A DNA stretch of 8,203 nucleotides, from the NCBI GenBank assembly GCA_016935595.1, contig JAFGQQ010000527.1, positions 1 through 8,203 of the forward strand. The letters are read 5' to 3'. A model generated the notes under the pieces. That model saw nothing but the letters and a program-made list of their open reading frames with translations, made no database searches and was not told the origin of the DNA. Shown here in pieces: positions 1 to 6,934 of this stretch. The position numbers were made by a program, and so were the translations under genes. The stretch's first letter is position 1. Each line of letters starts with the position of its first letter. Source of the stretch: Bacteroidales bacterium (GTDB taxonomy: Bacteria > Bacteroidota > Bacteroidia > Bacteroidales > UBA10428).

Positions 1-254
1 AAGGAGAAGAGGAGGTTAGAATATATCCGAATCCAACAGGTGGAGATATAACAGTATCATGGGAAAATGATTATGAAAGCTTACTGTTAACAATTTATGA
101 TCTTTATGGCAGAGTTGTAAAGGTTGTTAAGATTGGTTCTGGCAAGAATGAGGTCCAGGTAGATATTAGTGAAGTTATTGGTGGTTTATACATTTTTGAA
201 TTAAAAGACGCTGAATTTAAGATAATTAGCAGGGCCAGAATATTGAAACGTTAA
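1..254 (+). CDS. C-terminal end of a T9SS-secreted protein (type A sorting domain), 5' truncated by window edge
   Basis: Only the last 83 codons are visible. They are read from base 3 and end at TAA 252-254. The fragment contains the short motif IYPNPTGG near its start, then a hydrophobic stretch with IYDLYGRVV and a terminal GGLYIFEL segment. This is the standard layout of the Por secretion tail (T9SS type A sorting domain) found at the C-terminus of Bacteroidota cargo proteins. In this family the domain directs a protein, already exported by Sec, across the outer membrane through the PorSS machinery, where it is cleaved and the cargo is usually anchored to A-LPS or released. The functional part of the protein lies upstream of the window, so its activity cannot be stated. 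The sorting domain is complete and has no frameshift. No hairpin directly follows the stop; the nearest convincing terminator is at 448-478. Confidence 0.88.
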   Translation, partial: GEEEVRIYPNPTGGDITVSWENDYESLLLTIYDLYGRVVKVVKIGSGKNEVQVDISEVIGGLYIFELKDAEFKIISRARILKR

Positions 255-341
255 TTAATAGCTTTACATAGTAATTATAAGGAAATTCCATTATTCATTC
301 TTTAATGAAATAAGTACTGTTTGCTGGTCAAATCTTGCGTG

Positions 342-397
342 TTATTCATCAATAAATATCAATTTTTGATCAATATCAGTTTATTGTTCGTGAATAA
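342..397. repeat. Imperfect 56-nt AT-rich inverted repeat
   Basis: The arms TTATTCA (342-348) and TGAATAA (391-397) pair, followed by CAATAAA (350-356) with TTTATTG (380-386). A small inner hairpin ATCAA/TTGAT (358-362 with 366-370) sits in the loop. The bulges are unequal: one base on the left and TTCG on the right. This could fold as a long hairpin in RNA or extrude as DNA. Because it is nearly all A and T, it is less significant than its length suggests. Confidence 0.4.
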
Positions 398-447
398 GTC
401 TTCCATGCATATATACTATTAAATTTTTTGGATTAATTAACTTTGAG

Positions 448-478
448 AAAGGCCGTATGTTCAAAAGTCGGCCTTTTT
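448..478 (+). terminator. Rho-independent terminator
   Basis: A perfect 8-bp stem AAAGGCCG (448-455) / CGGCCTTT (469-476) encloses a 13-nt loop and is followed by T residues, giving a run of five T at 474-478. The GGCCG core is the most GC-rich stem in this AT-rich interval. It lies about 190 nt after the stop of the upstream secreted-protein gene, so it either ends a long 3' untranslated region or ends a separate small transcript in the interval. The stem begins with AAA, so it might also work for minus-strand transcription. Confidence 0.72.
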
Positions 479-553
479 GAGTTTGTTGATACCTTATTGA
501 ATATGTAATTTCACATCTGAAATTTTTATTTGAAAACCTTGTCAATCCAGGTA

Positions 554-566
554 GTTTGTAACAAAC
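554..566. repeat. 13-bp dyad, GTTTGT-A-ACAAAC
   Basis: This is a perfect 6-bp inverted repeat around a single central A, located about 150 bp upstream of the start at 713. It has the size and symmetry of a dimeric regulator's operator, and it is too tight to form a good RNA hairpin. No second copy was seen in the window. Operator function is inference only. Confidence 0.3.
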
Positions 567-571
567 AATAG

Positions 572-605
572 TGATTATTATAACCTGAAAAGGTTCTAAT
601 AATCA
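572..605. promoter_or_regulatory. Strong 14-bp hairpin with GAAA loop in the leader of the 713 gene
   Basis: TGATTATTA (572-580) pairs with TAATAATCA (597-605). After one T/C mismatch (581 and 596), AACCT (582-586) pairs with AGGTT (591-595), closing the loop GAAA (587-590). It is not followed by a T-tract, so it is not a usual terminator. Its position about 107 nt upstream of the start codon suggests a structured 5' leader element or a small RNA domain. A double-stranded DNA role (protein binding) is also possible. Confidence 0.45.
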
Positions 606-712
606 TATAATTAATTAGTTACAGAAAAAATATCAATGGGACTGACGGGGCGGAAGCATGGTCAAAACGGAAATATGGAGCACAGATATCAGAGCAATTA
701 AATGAAATAGCA

Positions 713-1264
713 ATGAATAAATTACTAATAACTCTATTAATTAGTTTTTTAACGACAACAGCTTTCAGTCAGCCTTTTAACCGTCCGGTAACCCTCAATC
801 CTCACTCCGGTTATGTAGCGATAAATGAGATAAATAGCGGATATGGATTGGGGGGAACCAATATTGACTATTCAAAGAACTATGTTGGATTCACTACCAC
901 ACATGGTTACCAGTTGAATATATATGGATTAAATGTTAACGGCAGTGTGGCGGCCGGAGCAGGGATAGGAATATTGATATATAACGGTGGAACTCTTTTC
1001 CCTCTTTACGGTGATGTCAGACTTACTATGAACAGGGGCAGTGTGTCGCCGTATTTTTTTGGCCGGGGCGGACTTCTGATAAGTTTTGAGGATTTCCAAG
1101 GACTAACCCGATTGTTTGCCAATGGAGGCGGAGGGATAAAACTCAGGGTCAATGAGCAATTTTCATTAAATATTGGTCCTGGTTTACTCCTTCAGATGGG
1201 AAATAATGTATCGAGAGATGCATTTGTAAACCTGAATGTTGGGATCGTCTTTAAACCGAAATAA
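713..1264 (+). CDS. Small exported protein, probable outer-membrane beta-barrel, function unknown
   Basis: The 183-residue product starts with a clear Sec signal peptide: MNKLL, a hydrophobic core to about residue 16, and a likely cleavage after AFSQ (about residue 20). The mature part has no hydrophobic helices. It is a series of short alternating, glycine- and aromatic-rich segments (for example GYQLNIYGL at 65-73, PLYGDVRLT at 97-105, VSPYFFGRGG at 111-120, FVNLNVGIVF at 171-180), which is typical of small 8-stranded outer-membrane barrels of Bacteroidota. The final strand ends in F180 and is followed by KPK, close to a usual barrel end signal. I do not recognise a named family. ATG 713 is chosen because the signal peptide begins exactly there; no Shine-Dalgarno sequence is visible. 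The gene stands alone, converges on the large minus-strand gene with 34 bp between stops, and follows a structured leader. Its G+C content is visibly higher than in the polysaccharide genes. Confidence 0.8.
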   Translation: MNKLLITLLISFLTTTAFSQPFNRPVTLNPHSGYVAINEINSGYGLGGTNIDYSKNYVGFTTTHGYQLNIYGLNVNGSVAAGAGIGILIYNGGTLFPLYGDVRLTMNRGSVSPYFFGRGGLLISFEDFQGLTRLFANGGGGIKLRVNEQFSLNIGPGLLLQMGNNVSRDAFVNLNVGIVFKPK

Positions 1265-1284
1265 CTCAACTGCTGACCGCTCAT

Positions 1285-1318
1285 CGCTTATAATCTTTTC
1301 AACGGCTCAATATAAGCG
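1285..1318. repeat. Inverted repeat across the convergent gene ends
   Basis: CGCTTATA (1285-1292) and TATAAGCG (1311-1318) are perfect 8-bp complementary arms around an 18-nt loop. The repeat spans the stop codon of the minus-strand gene (1299-1301) and begins 20 bp after the plus-strand stop. No T-tract follows either arm, so it is not a standard terminator, yet no better terminator lies between these convergent genes. It might stabilise 3' ends. Confidence 0.35.
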
Positions 1319-4300
1319 TCTGTGTGAATAAGATCATCTCATTGGATAATATCTGAACGATATAAGCTCCCGGTTTCAGATAATTGATTGGTACCTGAAT
1401 GTTATTTATCATAGGATCCAGAAGAGTTTCGAAGCATAGCAATCCTTTAAAATCAAACATTTTAAGCAGCAGCGATTCTAAAGGGGGTTCAAGTATTAAG
1501 ATATTGATTATGTCTTTTACAGGATTGGGAAATATGGATATGTTGCCATTATTTAAAGATGAGTTTCCTGATACATTTCCAAATATCTTTATTTCTGAAT
1601 ACTCATTCATTGAATTAAGCGAGTTACCGTGACCGACCAGTTTTAAAAAAGAATAATCCTTCAGAGTTTTCTCAATCGGGAAATCGAAATTCTGCAAAGC
1701 ACCTGAAAAACTGCATGAAGCAATATTTGTCAAGACCGGTTCCCATGTAAGGCTGTCCTCTGATGCATAGATATCAAAATATGATTCATATCTTTGATCG
1801 GGCAGGAAGGCAATCTGGAGGTAATTTATATTGAAGGATTTCTCCATACTAATGGTAAGCCAATGATTATCCCCGTCGATCGACCACTTTGTTGAAAGAT
1901 TTCCATCACCGACATAATTAGGGTAATCAGTAAAATAATAATCACTTGCTTCTATAATTCTGATACTTGCAAGGCTGAACTCAGGTTTATACGGCATGAG
2001 TGTGATCGAGATTTCTCTTGACAGGGTATCTATTCCATCTGTCACACTTAAGTTGAATGATATTATTTCTGATTTTGTAACAATAGGTGTGAGAAGTTTT
2101 ATTTTAGATCCTGATGTATCTGATACAGGAATATTAGGAGGAACCTCCCAGGAGAAAGTTAATTTGTCATTATTCAGATCATAGCTGTCAGAAACATCAA
2201 GTTCATATATAAATCCTGAGAAAACAGTTTGTTGAAAATCAATAACGATTTCCGGAAGATCATTTGGCAAAGATGGATCCCTGCAATTATTTGTTACAGG
2301 CTGATTAATTACAGTCTGGGCCGGATTTCCTGAATTAGATTCTATCCAGTTGGTATCCGGTTTATAATATGAAATATTAATATTGTCTCCAAAAGTAACA
2401 GGTTCGTTCAGAGTTAACAGAATCTTATTGTATTCAATAACCGCATTATTCAGGCTCTCTGAAGAACCATTTACATTAACGATAAATGCAGATTTATCTG
2501 GTATCTGTTTGTCATTGAGTAGTGAATTGAAATTCATCTCCAAAAGGTTTGGAGACCAATTTTCAATTAGTGAATTTATCAATGAAGGAGTATAGGTTCC
2601 TGCCTGATATTCGAATGCTCCAATATCTGGCAGTCCATTAATGGGAGCCCCGAGATAGTCAGTCAGCAAACCGACATAAGTTCCTTTATCTATCGCAGGT
2701 GAATTGCTTTGAAGGTCAAAATCGATATCCTGTTTATAAGAACCACTCAGGTTCCTGAAAAGAGGATCTTTATTGAAAATGCTGTGAATATCATATCCAA
2801 GTTTGTTCCATGATTCAAGATTCCTGGGTCCAAGGAAATAGAAAGGTTCGGTCCGGGAACTATTCCAGTAGATATTATAATCAATATCAAATATACCTTC
2901 TATTGTTTTAGGAGCGAGGACATATCTACCTGAACTTGTTTCTTGAGTAAAACCAAAGATGTTATTTTTAAGAATGAATGATGATTCTTTCGAAACTGTA
3001 ATTCGGGAAAAATCCACTGCATATGGTGAAGTTGCATTATCATTGGTCAGTATTGTATTATTATATAACTCGATATAACCTGTACTTATTCCAGTATTAG
3101 CGTATATTGGACTTCCTCCTCCCTCTGACATATATATGACATTATCAAATATCTTTAAATATCCAGCTAAACCTTCTGTTATCAGATATATACTGCCAAA
3201 CCAGTCACGTATCCAATTATTTTTGATTGTTATATTCTTTGATGGGCCATTTGCATTTCCGATGAAGATTGCGCCATTAGAAAGGCCAAGGGGTCCATTA
3301 TAGAATTTATTGTTTTCAATAGTAACTCCTTCTGCCATCACAATACTTATGGCATAGCTATTAAGCTCTTTAGAAGGTCTTGATGTATAATAGAATGTAT
3401 TATTCTTTATAATGCAATTTTTGGGTCTGAATTCACTGGCATAACCACCAATTTGTAGAAAATGATAATTCGAAATAGCATGATTGCCTGGATTTTCAAG
3501 GATATTATTTTCAATATATAAATTATCTAAAATTGGAGTGAATTCCCCTACTCCTAATGCTGCTTGAGTTCCAATAAGAGTGGAGCAGTTATAGACATAA
3601 TTATTTTGAAAATAAATATAAGTGCCTCCATGGCAATCAAGTCCAGCCCAATTTGGATTATTTGTCATCCGATTGTATTTAACTATACATTGACTTGGCC
3701 ATCCATCTGAATTTGATCCAGCTGTAAATGATATACCATAGGCGTTACGAAGAATACTACCACCAGGATCAATATCATGGACATAGTTGTAAAATATTTT
3801 AAAATTAGAAATATTTGTTACTGGATTACGACCACATAAAGTAATTCCTGAATAGCCGCATTCATAAATATGATTGCTAAAAGATGTTGAACTTGCACAA
3901 TTTGTGGCAGTAGTATCTCCAATAGTGATATTAAATGCGTTATTATAACATAATATACCAACAGAAGGTATATTATGAATATCACAATTTGTTATAATCC
4001 AATCATGGGGAACGTTGCTGCCTTCAGAATAAAAGATAATTCCAGATTGCGAAAAATCGGGTTTATAAGAAGAACTATAGTGTCTTATTTCAAGTTGGTC
4101 AAATGAAATAAATGATTTTCCAGCAGCAGAAATTACTGGATAATTATAATTACCTGAAATTTCTATAACTGGTTTTTCATCAGATGTTCCGTAACATGTC
4201 GTGGTAATATATCGTCCATTTGTTCCGCTTTGACCAACTCTTATAAATGGTGAGGACAGAGTTGCTATGGTCCACAGATCACCTCGTTTCATAAAGACTG

Positions 4301-4481
4301 TATCACTCGCTTTTAGAATAATACTGCCCGTCCATGTAATCATCCAGGGGTGATGGGCCCAGGCTTGTTCATCTGTAAGTCCGGATTCTAAGTCATTGCC
4401 ACCATTTCTTACATAGTAGTTGGTACCTACTACTGTAAGAGATATCGAAATTAATAATTGTAAACAAATGAATCTCTTCAT
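1299..4481 (-). CDS. Secreted multidomain beta-helix protein with discoidin module and T9SS sorting domain
   Basis: The 1060-residue product starts at ATG 4481-4479. It has a signal peptide (residues 1-19), then YYVRNGGND, a common opening of secreted right-handed beta-helix proteins. Residues about 100-540 form a parallel beta-helix with a ladder of short NN-containing turns every 25-35 residues (for example IENN 323, IKNN 358, IENN 387, IKNN 419, LKNN 504). Residues about 590-627 carry SPAIDKG...DIGAFEY, the usual end of this helix type. About 633-726 resembles an SWM-type repeat (VNVNGSS, ILLTLNEPV, ISYYKP). About 738-830 is Ig/cadherin- or PKD-like. About 840-968 is a discoidin (F5/8C, CBM32-like) module with DGNLSTKWS and LVGHGNSLN. 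Residues about 975-1060 are a T9SS type A sorting domain with IFPNP at 983-987. Such proteins bind or cleave polysaccharides at the cell surface. Lyase activity is plausible (pectate-lyase or PL6-like fold), but I could not identify catalytic residues, so binding or adhesion is an alternative. It is divergent from the polysaccharide cluster. No break was seen. Confidence 0.9.
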   Translation of the reverse strand: MKRFICLQLLISISLTVVGTNYYVRNGGNDLESGLTDEQAWAHHPWMITWTGSIILKASDTVFMKRGDLWTIATLSSPFIRVGQSGTNGRYITTTCYGTSDEKPVIEISGNYNYPVISAAGKSFISFDQLEIRHYSSSYKPDFSQSGIIFYSEGSNVPHDWIITNCDIHNIPSVGILCYNNAFNITIGDTTATNCASSTSFSNHIYECGYSGITLCGRNPVTNISNFKIFYNYVHDIDPGGSILRNAYGISFTAGSNSDGWPSQCIVKYNRMTNNPNWAGLDCHGGTYIYFQNNYVYNCSTLIGTQAALGVGEFTPILDNLYIENNILENPGNHAISNYHFLQIGGYASEFRPKNCIIKNNTFYYTSRPSKELNSYAISIVMAEGVTIENNKFYNGPLGLSNGAIFIGNANGPSKNITIKNNWIRDWFGSIYLITEGLAGYLKIFDNVIYMSEGGGSPIYANTGISTGYIELYNNTILTNDNATSPYAVDFSRITVSKESSFILKNNIFGFTQETSSGRYVLAPKTIEGIFDIDYNIYWNSSRTEPFYFLGPRNLESWNKLGYDIHSIFNKDPLFRNLSGSYKQDIDFDLQSNSPAIDKGTYVGLLTDYLGAPINGLPDIGAFEYQAGTYTPSLINSLIENWSPNLLEMNFNSLLNDKQIPDKSAFIVNVNGSSESLNNAVIEYNKILLTLNEPVTFGDNINISYYKPDTNWIESNSGNPAQTVINQPVTNNCRDPSLPNDLPEIVIDFQQTVFSGFIYELDVSDSYDLNNDKLTFSWEVPPNIPVSDTSGSKIKLLTPIVTKSEIISFNLSVTDGIDTLSREISITLMPYKPEFSLASIRIIEASDYYFTDYPNYVGDGNLSTKWSIDGDNHWLTISMEKSFNINYLQIAFLPDQRYESYFDIYASEDSLTWEPVLTNIASCSFSGALQNFDFPIEKTLKDYSFLKLVGHGNSLNSMNEYSEIKIFGNVSGNSSLNNGNISIFPNPVKDIINILILEPPLESLLLKMFDFKGLLCFETLLDPMINNIQVPINYLKPGAYIVQILSNEMILFTQTLILSR

Positions 4482-4594
4482 AAATGCAATATAATTATTT
4501 TTTTCTTTTATGGTTACAATTAAATATACTTTAAATATAATGCTTGTCTTAAGTTATGGATACTGTTTCTTACTAAATTTTGAAATGTATTTCA
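4482..4594. promoter_or_regulatory. Divergent promoter region between the secreted-protein gene and the polysaccharide cluster
   Basis: These 113 bp separate two divergent start codons and must hold both promoters, unless transcription enters from elsewhere. It is very AT-rich. On the minus strand the octamer TATATTTA occurs twice, 11 bp apart (complement of 4521-4528 and 4532-4539). It matches the Bacteroidota -7 consensus TAnnTTTG except at the last base, but I see no -33 TTTG partner at good spacing. For the plus strand, near-matches around 4571-4582 are too weak and too close to the start to call. The region is assigned from gene orientation rather than from a convincing motif. Confidence 0.45.
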
Positions 4595-5920
4595 ATGAAA
4601 AAAATTCCAAAAAAAGTTCATATAAAAAGTGAATTTGTAAGAAATTCTTTAACACTTTCATTAGGAACAACAATATCACAGGCATTTCCCATGCTTTTGT
4701 ATCCTGTTCTGGGCAGGATATATACCCCGGCTGAATTCGGTCTACTTGCTACATTGACATCTATTATTGCGATTTTAATAGTTTTATCGACAGGCAAATA
4801 TGAAAATGGCATTTTAATAGCTGATACTAAGCAAGATGCCGCCAACATAATTGGATTGGTTCTTATTATGAGTTTTTCTATCCTGTTAATTTCTTTCATT
4901 GTTCTACAATTATTTGCAAATCAATTTAGTTTATGGTTCAATGAACCTCAACTAAAGAAGTGGTTTTTTGTTTGTCCGCTAACCGCATTTGCCATTATTA
5001 TATTTAATTGTTACAATGAATGGTGTGTGCGAAACAAATATTTTACAAGCCTATCCTGGAATAAAATCACAAACTCGTCTTCTGTGACATTAAGCAAAGT
5101 ACTTTTTGGTTTTGTGAAGATTTTTTCTAATGGATTGGTTGTAGGAGATTTAATTGGTCGATCGATTTCAGCATTTGGATGTATTGTAAGAGTATTGCGG
5201 AAAGATAGGTTTTCATTTATTCAAATTTCATTTAATCGAATAATGTATTTAGCAAAACATTACATTGAATTCCCTAAATTCACATTACCTGGTCAGTTAA
5301 TAGACACATTAAACACTCAGTTACCCATTCTTATGATTACATATTTTTTTATGTCTGAAGAAGTAGGTTATTATTCAATGGCTATGGCTGTCTTATCAGT
5401 TCCCGCAGGCGTTATTTCAGTTGCTATAAGAGACGTTTTCCGGCAAAGAGCAAATGAAGAATGGGTAAGCAAAGGGAATTGTAAGAATATCTATATTAAA
5501 ACTGTAAAGATGATGGTAATGATTATTACTCCAGTAAGTATTCTTTTAATTTTTATTTTACCCTGGCTTTTTTCATTTGTTCTCGGTAAAACCTGGCAAA
5601 TGTCAGGGATCTATGCAAGAATTTTAATGCCAAATGTTGGAATACTCTTTGTGTTTCAAGTGGTAGCTGCTATTTTTATTATTGCGGATAAAATGAAAGA
5701 ATTATTTATTTGGGAAATATATTCTATAATATTGACCATAATTTCATTATTTATTGGTTGTTTGGTATTTAAAGATATTAAGATTACATTAATATCTTAT
5801 GTAATTGCGAGATCCATAGCTAATTTAACTCGTTTTTATTTGACATACCAATACTCAAAAGGCATTGTAAAAAATGAAAACACATGGCATGAAAATAAAG
5901 CCAATGAATTGAAATTATAA
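4595..5920 (+). CDS. Polysaccharide repeat-unit flippase (Wzx-type, MOP superfamily)
   Basis: The 441-residue protein is mostly hydrophobic, with about 12 predicted membrane segments (for example about 50-66, 87-107, 122-140, 242-253, 302-330, 345-364, 370-392). Family-like features are the early segment LGRIYTPAEFGLLAT (39-53), then TGKYENGILIA (66-76), a mid-protein YIEFPKFTLPGQLIDTLNTQLP (about 223-244) and VGYYSMAMAVLSVP (257-270), and late WQMSGIYARILMP (334-346). These are characteristic of oligosaccharide flippases. The predicted role is to turn undecaprenyl-diphosphate-linked repeat units from the cytoplasmic to the periplasmic side of the inner membrane. The frame is open to a TTG at 4580, but ATG 4595 is preferred: it gives MKKIPKK, a normal lysine-rich cytosolic start. 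No Shine-Dalgarno sequence is visible. Two A7 runs lie in codons 2-7. It is the first plus-strand gene of the cluster and lies 81 bp upstream of the next gene. Confidence 0.9.
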   Translation: MKKIPKKVHIKSEFVRNSLTLSLGTTISQAFPMLLYPVLGRIYTPAEFGLLATLTSIIAILIVLSTGKYENGILIADTKQDAANIIGLVLIMSFSILLISFIVLQLFANQFSLWFNEPQLKKWFFVCPLTAFAIIIFNCYNEWCVRNKYFTSLSWNKITNSSSVTLSKVLFGFVKIFSNGLVVGDLIGRSISAFGCIVRVLRKDRFSFIQISFNRIMYLAKHYIEFPKFTLPGQLIDTLNTQLPILMITYFFMSEEVGYYSMAMAVLSVPAGVISVAIRDVFRQRANEEWVSKGNCKNIYIKTVKMMVMIITPVSILLIFILPWLFSFVLGKTWQMSGIYARILMPNVGILFVFQVVAAIFIIADKMKELFIWEIYSIILTIISLFIGCLVFKDIKITLISYVIARSIANLTRFYLTYQYSKGIVKNENTWHENKANELKL

Positions 5921-5984
5921 CAGTTAATATCATAATTTTAGTATTTTATATTTTACAAGGCAGGGAATTAGTTTTATAAATGAT

Positions 5985-5993
5985 AAAGGAGGG
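5985..5993 (+). promoter_or_regulatory. Strong Shine-Dalgarno sequence for the ATP-grasp gene
   Basis: AAAGGAGGG ends 8 nt before ATG 6002, a near-perfect match to the anti-Shine-Dalgarno sequence at ideal spacing. The other starts in the window show none. Bacteroidota genes usually lack such sites, so it supports this start and stands out locally. Confidence 0.7.
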
Positions 5994-6001
5994 AAATTCA
6001 T

Positions 6002-6862
6002 ATGAAAAGAAAATTTAATATAAATAAACTATTATTTTGGATTTTTTTAATTCTTAACAAAAAATTATTATTCAAACTACAGTATTTCCATCATCGCGGA
6101 CGTTTTCCTGATTTTAAAAATCCTAAAGATATATCAGAGCTCATTCTTTCAGAATTGCTAGAGCCTAAGTATATCTTAAGGTATAGTAAATATGCTGATA
6201 AAATAAGTGTAAGACAATATGTAAAAGAAAAAGGACTTGAGGAAATATTACTTAAACACTATGGTGTATGGGACGATGCGAATAAGATTGATTTTAGTAA
6301 ATTACCTGATAAATTTGTCCTTAAGACAAATAATGGCAGTGCAGGCCATATTTTTTGCAGAGAAAAATCAACTTTAGATGAAGAAAGTTGTATTAAAAGG
6401 CTGAACAAAAAATTACATCTATCATATGCTTATAATAGGGAACCTCATTATAAAGAAATAAGTCCATTAATTTTCTGTGAAGAATTGATAGATACTGGGA
6501 GTGATTCTTTGCCTACGGATTATAAGTTTACCTGCATTAAAGGTAAACCTTTTGAAATTTTAGTATGTACAGATCGTAACAAAAATATTAAATTTAGCAC
6601 ATTTGATATGAATTGGAATGTTTTAAACTATATAAAAAAGAAATATTTACCAGGAACATATCCCGAAAAGCCTAAAAATCTAAATCGGATGATAGAAATT
6701 GCTAAGATCTTATCTGAAGATTTCAATTTTGTTAGAGTCGATTTATATGATGCTGGAGAAAGAATATTTTTTGGTGAATTAACATTTTCTCCTGCAGGAG
6801 GATTAATGCATCCTTATACAGATGAAGCAATCTTAAGAATGGGAGAACTATATAGGGACTAA
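6002..6862 (+). CDS. TupA-like ATP-grasp enzyme of polysaccharide biosynthesis
   Basis: The 286-residue protein matches the TupA-like ATP-grasp pattern, often annotated in capsule and O-antigen clusters as a glycosyltransferase-like or polysaccharide biosynthesis protein. Visible features in order: a basic/hydrophobic N-terminus with FKNPKDISELI (38-48), KYADKISVRQYVKEKG (63-78), LPDKFVLKTNNGSAGHIFC (101-119; lysine 108 and the Gly/Ser loop for ATP), LIFCEELID (156-164), PTDYKFTCIKGKPFEILVCTD (about 171-191), FDMNWNVL (201-208), and FVRVDLYD (243-250) followed by FFGELTFSPAGGL (256-268), where D247 and E259 are likely metal/ATP ligands. ATP-grasp enzymes couple ATP cleavage to formation of a carbon-nitrogen bond through an acyl phosphate. 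TupA itself is implicated in teichuronopeptide synthesis, so attachment of an amino acid or peptide-like group to the polymer is a reasonable inference; the substrate is unknown. No transferase GT fold was seen. It lies between flippase and polymerase genes, probably in one operon. Confidence 0.85.
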   Translation: MKRKFNINKLLFWIFLILNKKLLFKLQYFHHRGRFPDFKNPKDISELILSELLEPKYILRYSKYADKISVRQYVKEKGLEEILLKHYGVWDDANKIDFSKLPDKFVLKTNNGSAGHIFCREKSTLDEESCIKRLNKKLHLSYAYNREPHYKEISPLIFCEELIDTGSDSLPTDYKFTCIKGKPFEILVCTDRNKNIKFSTFDMNWNVLNYIKKKYLPGTYPEKPKNLNRMIEIAKILSEDFNFVRVDLYDAGERIFFGELTFSPAGGLMHPYTDEAILRMGELYRD

Positions 6863-6871
6863 CTGAAGTGT

Positions 6872-6899
6872 TAATAATTAAGTACTTGGTTAATTATTA
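6872..6899. repeat. AT-only inverted repeat between ATP-grasp and polymerase genes
   Basis: TAATAATTAA (6872-6881) and TTAATTATTA (6890-6899) form a perfect 10-bp stem with an 8-nt loop, 10 nt after the stop of the ATP-grasp gene. Without any G-C pair and without a following T-tract it is a weak terminator at best. It could modestly affect mRNA stability between the two genes. Confidence 0.3.
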
Positions 6900-6934
6900 T
6901 AAATTCATAGACTTAAGAATCTGAATAAACATTT

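Larger units (their letters stand above)
255..712. other. 458-bp non-coding interval with several inverted repeats
   Basis: No convincing protein-coding gene was found here; the ATG-started frames on the plus strand that I read (for example at 304, 406 and 458) close within a few codons. It holds, in order, a long AT-rich inverted repeat (342-397), an intrinsic terminator (448-478), a 13-bp dyad (554-566) and a GAAA-capped hairpin (572-605). The last 70 bases before the next gene are richer in G and C (around 638-690) and are open in the frame of the downstream gene, but have no start codon in that frame. The interval probably holds the 3' untranslated region of the upstream gene, possibly a small RNA, and the promoter and leader of the 713 gene. 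I could not place a convincing TTTG / TAnnTTTG Bacteroidota promoter pair. Confidence 0.6.

Noticed and set aside
1399..2595. Open plus-strand frames at 1399-1632, 1996-2184 and 2383-2595
   Set aside because: They lie antisense within the well-supported 1060-residue gene, have no recognisable domains and no start signals; they are by-products of its codon use.
1299..4481. Beta-helix protein as a phage tailspike or depolymerase
   Set aside because: It has a Sec signal peptide and a T9SS sorting domain, and no phage genes are nearby.
4580..4597. TTG at 4580 as the flippase start, adding five residues (MKCIS)
   Set aside because: ATG 4595 in the same frame gives a typical lysine-rich start and is the usual codon; the TTG has no ribosome-binding site to favour it.
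4618..4899. Minus-strand open frame of 93 codons inside the flippase gene
   Set aside because: It is antisense to a clear membrane-protein gene and its product has no recognisable features.
6002..6862. ATP-grasp gene as a glycosyltransferase, as homologues are sometimes labelled
   Set aside because: The visible motifs (VLKTNNGSAG, FVRVDLYD, GELTFSPAGG) are ATP-grasp motifs and no glycosyltransferase fold signature is visible.
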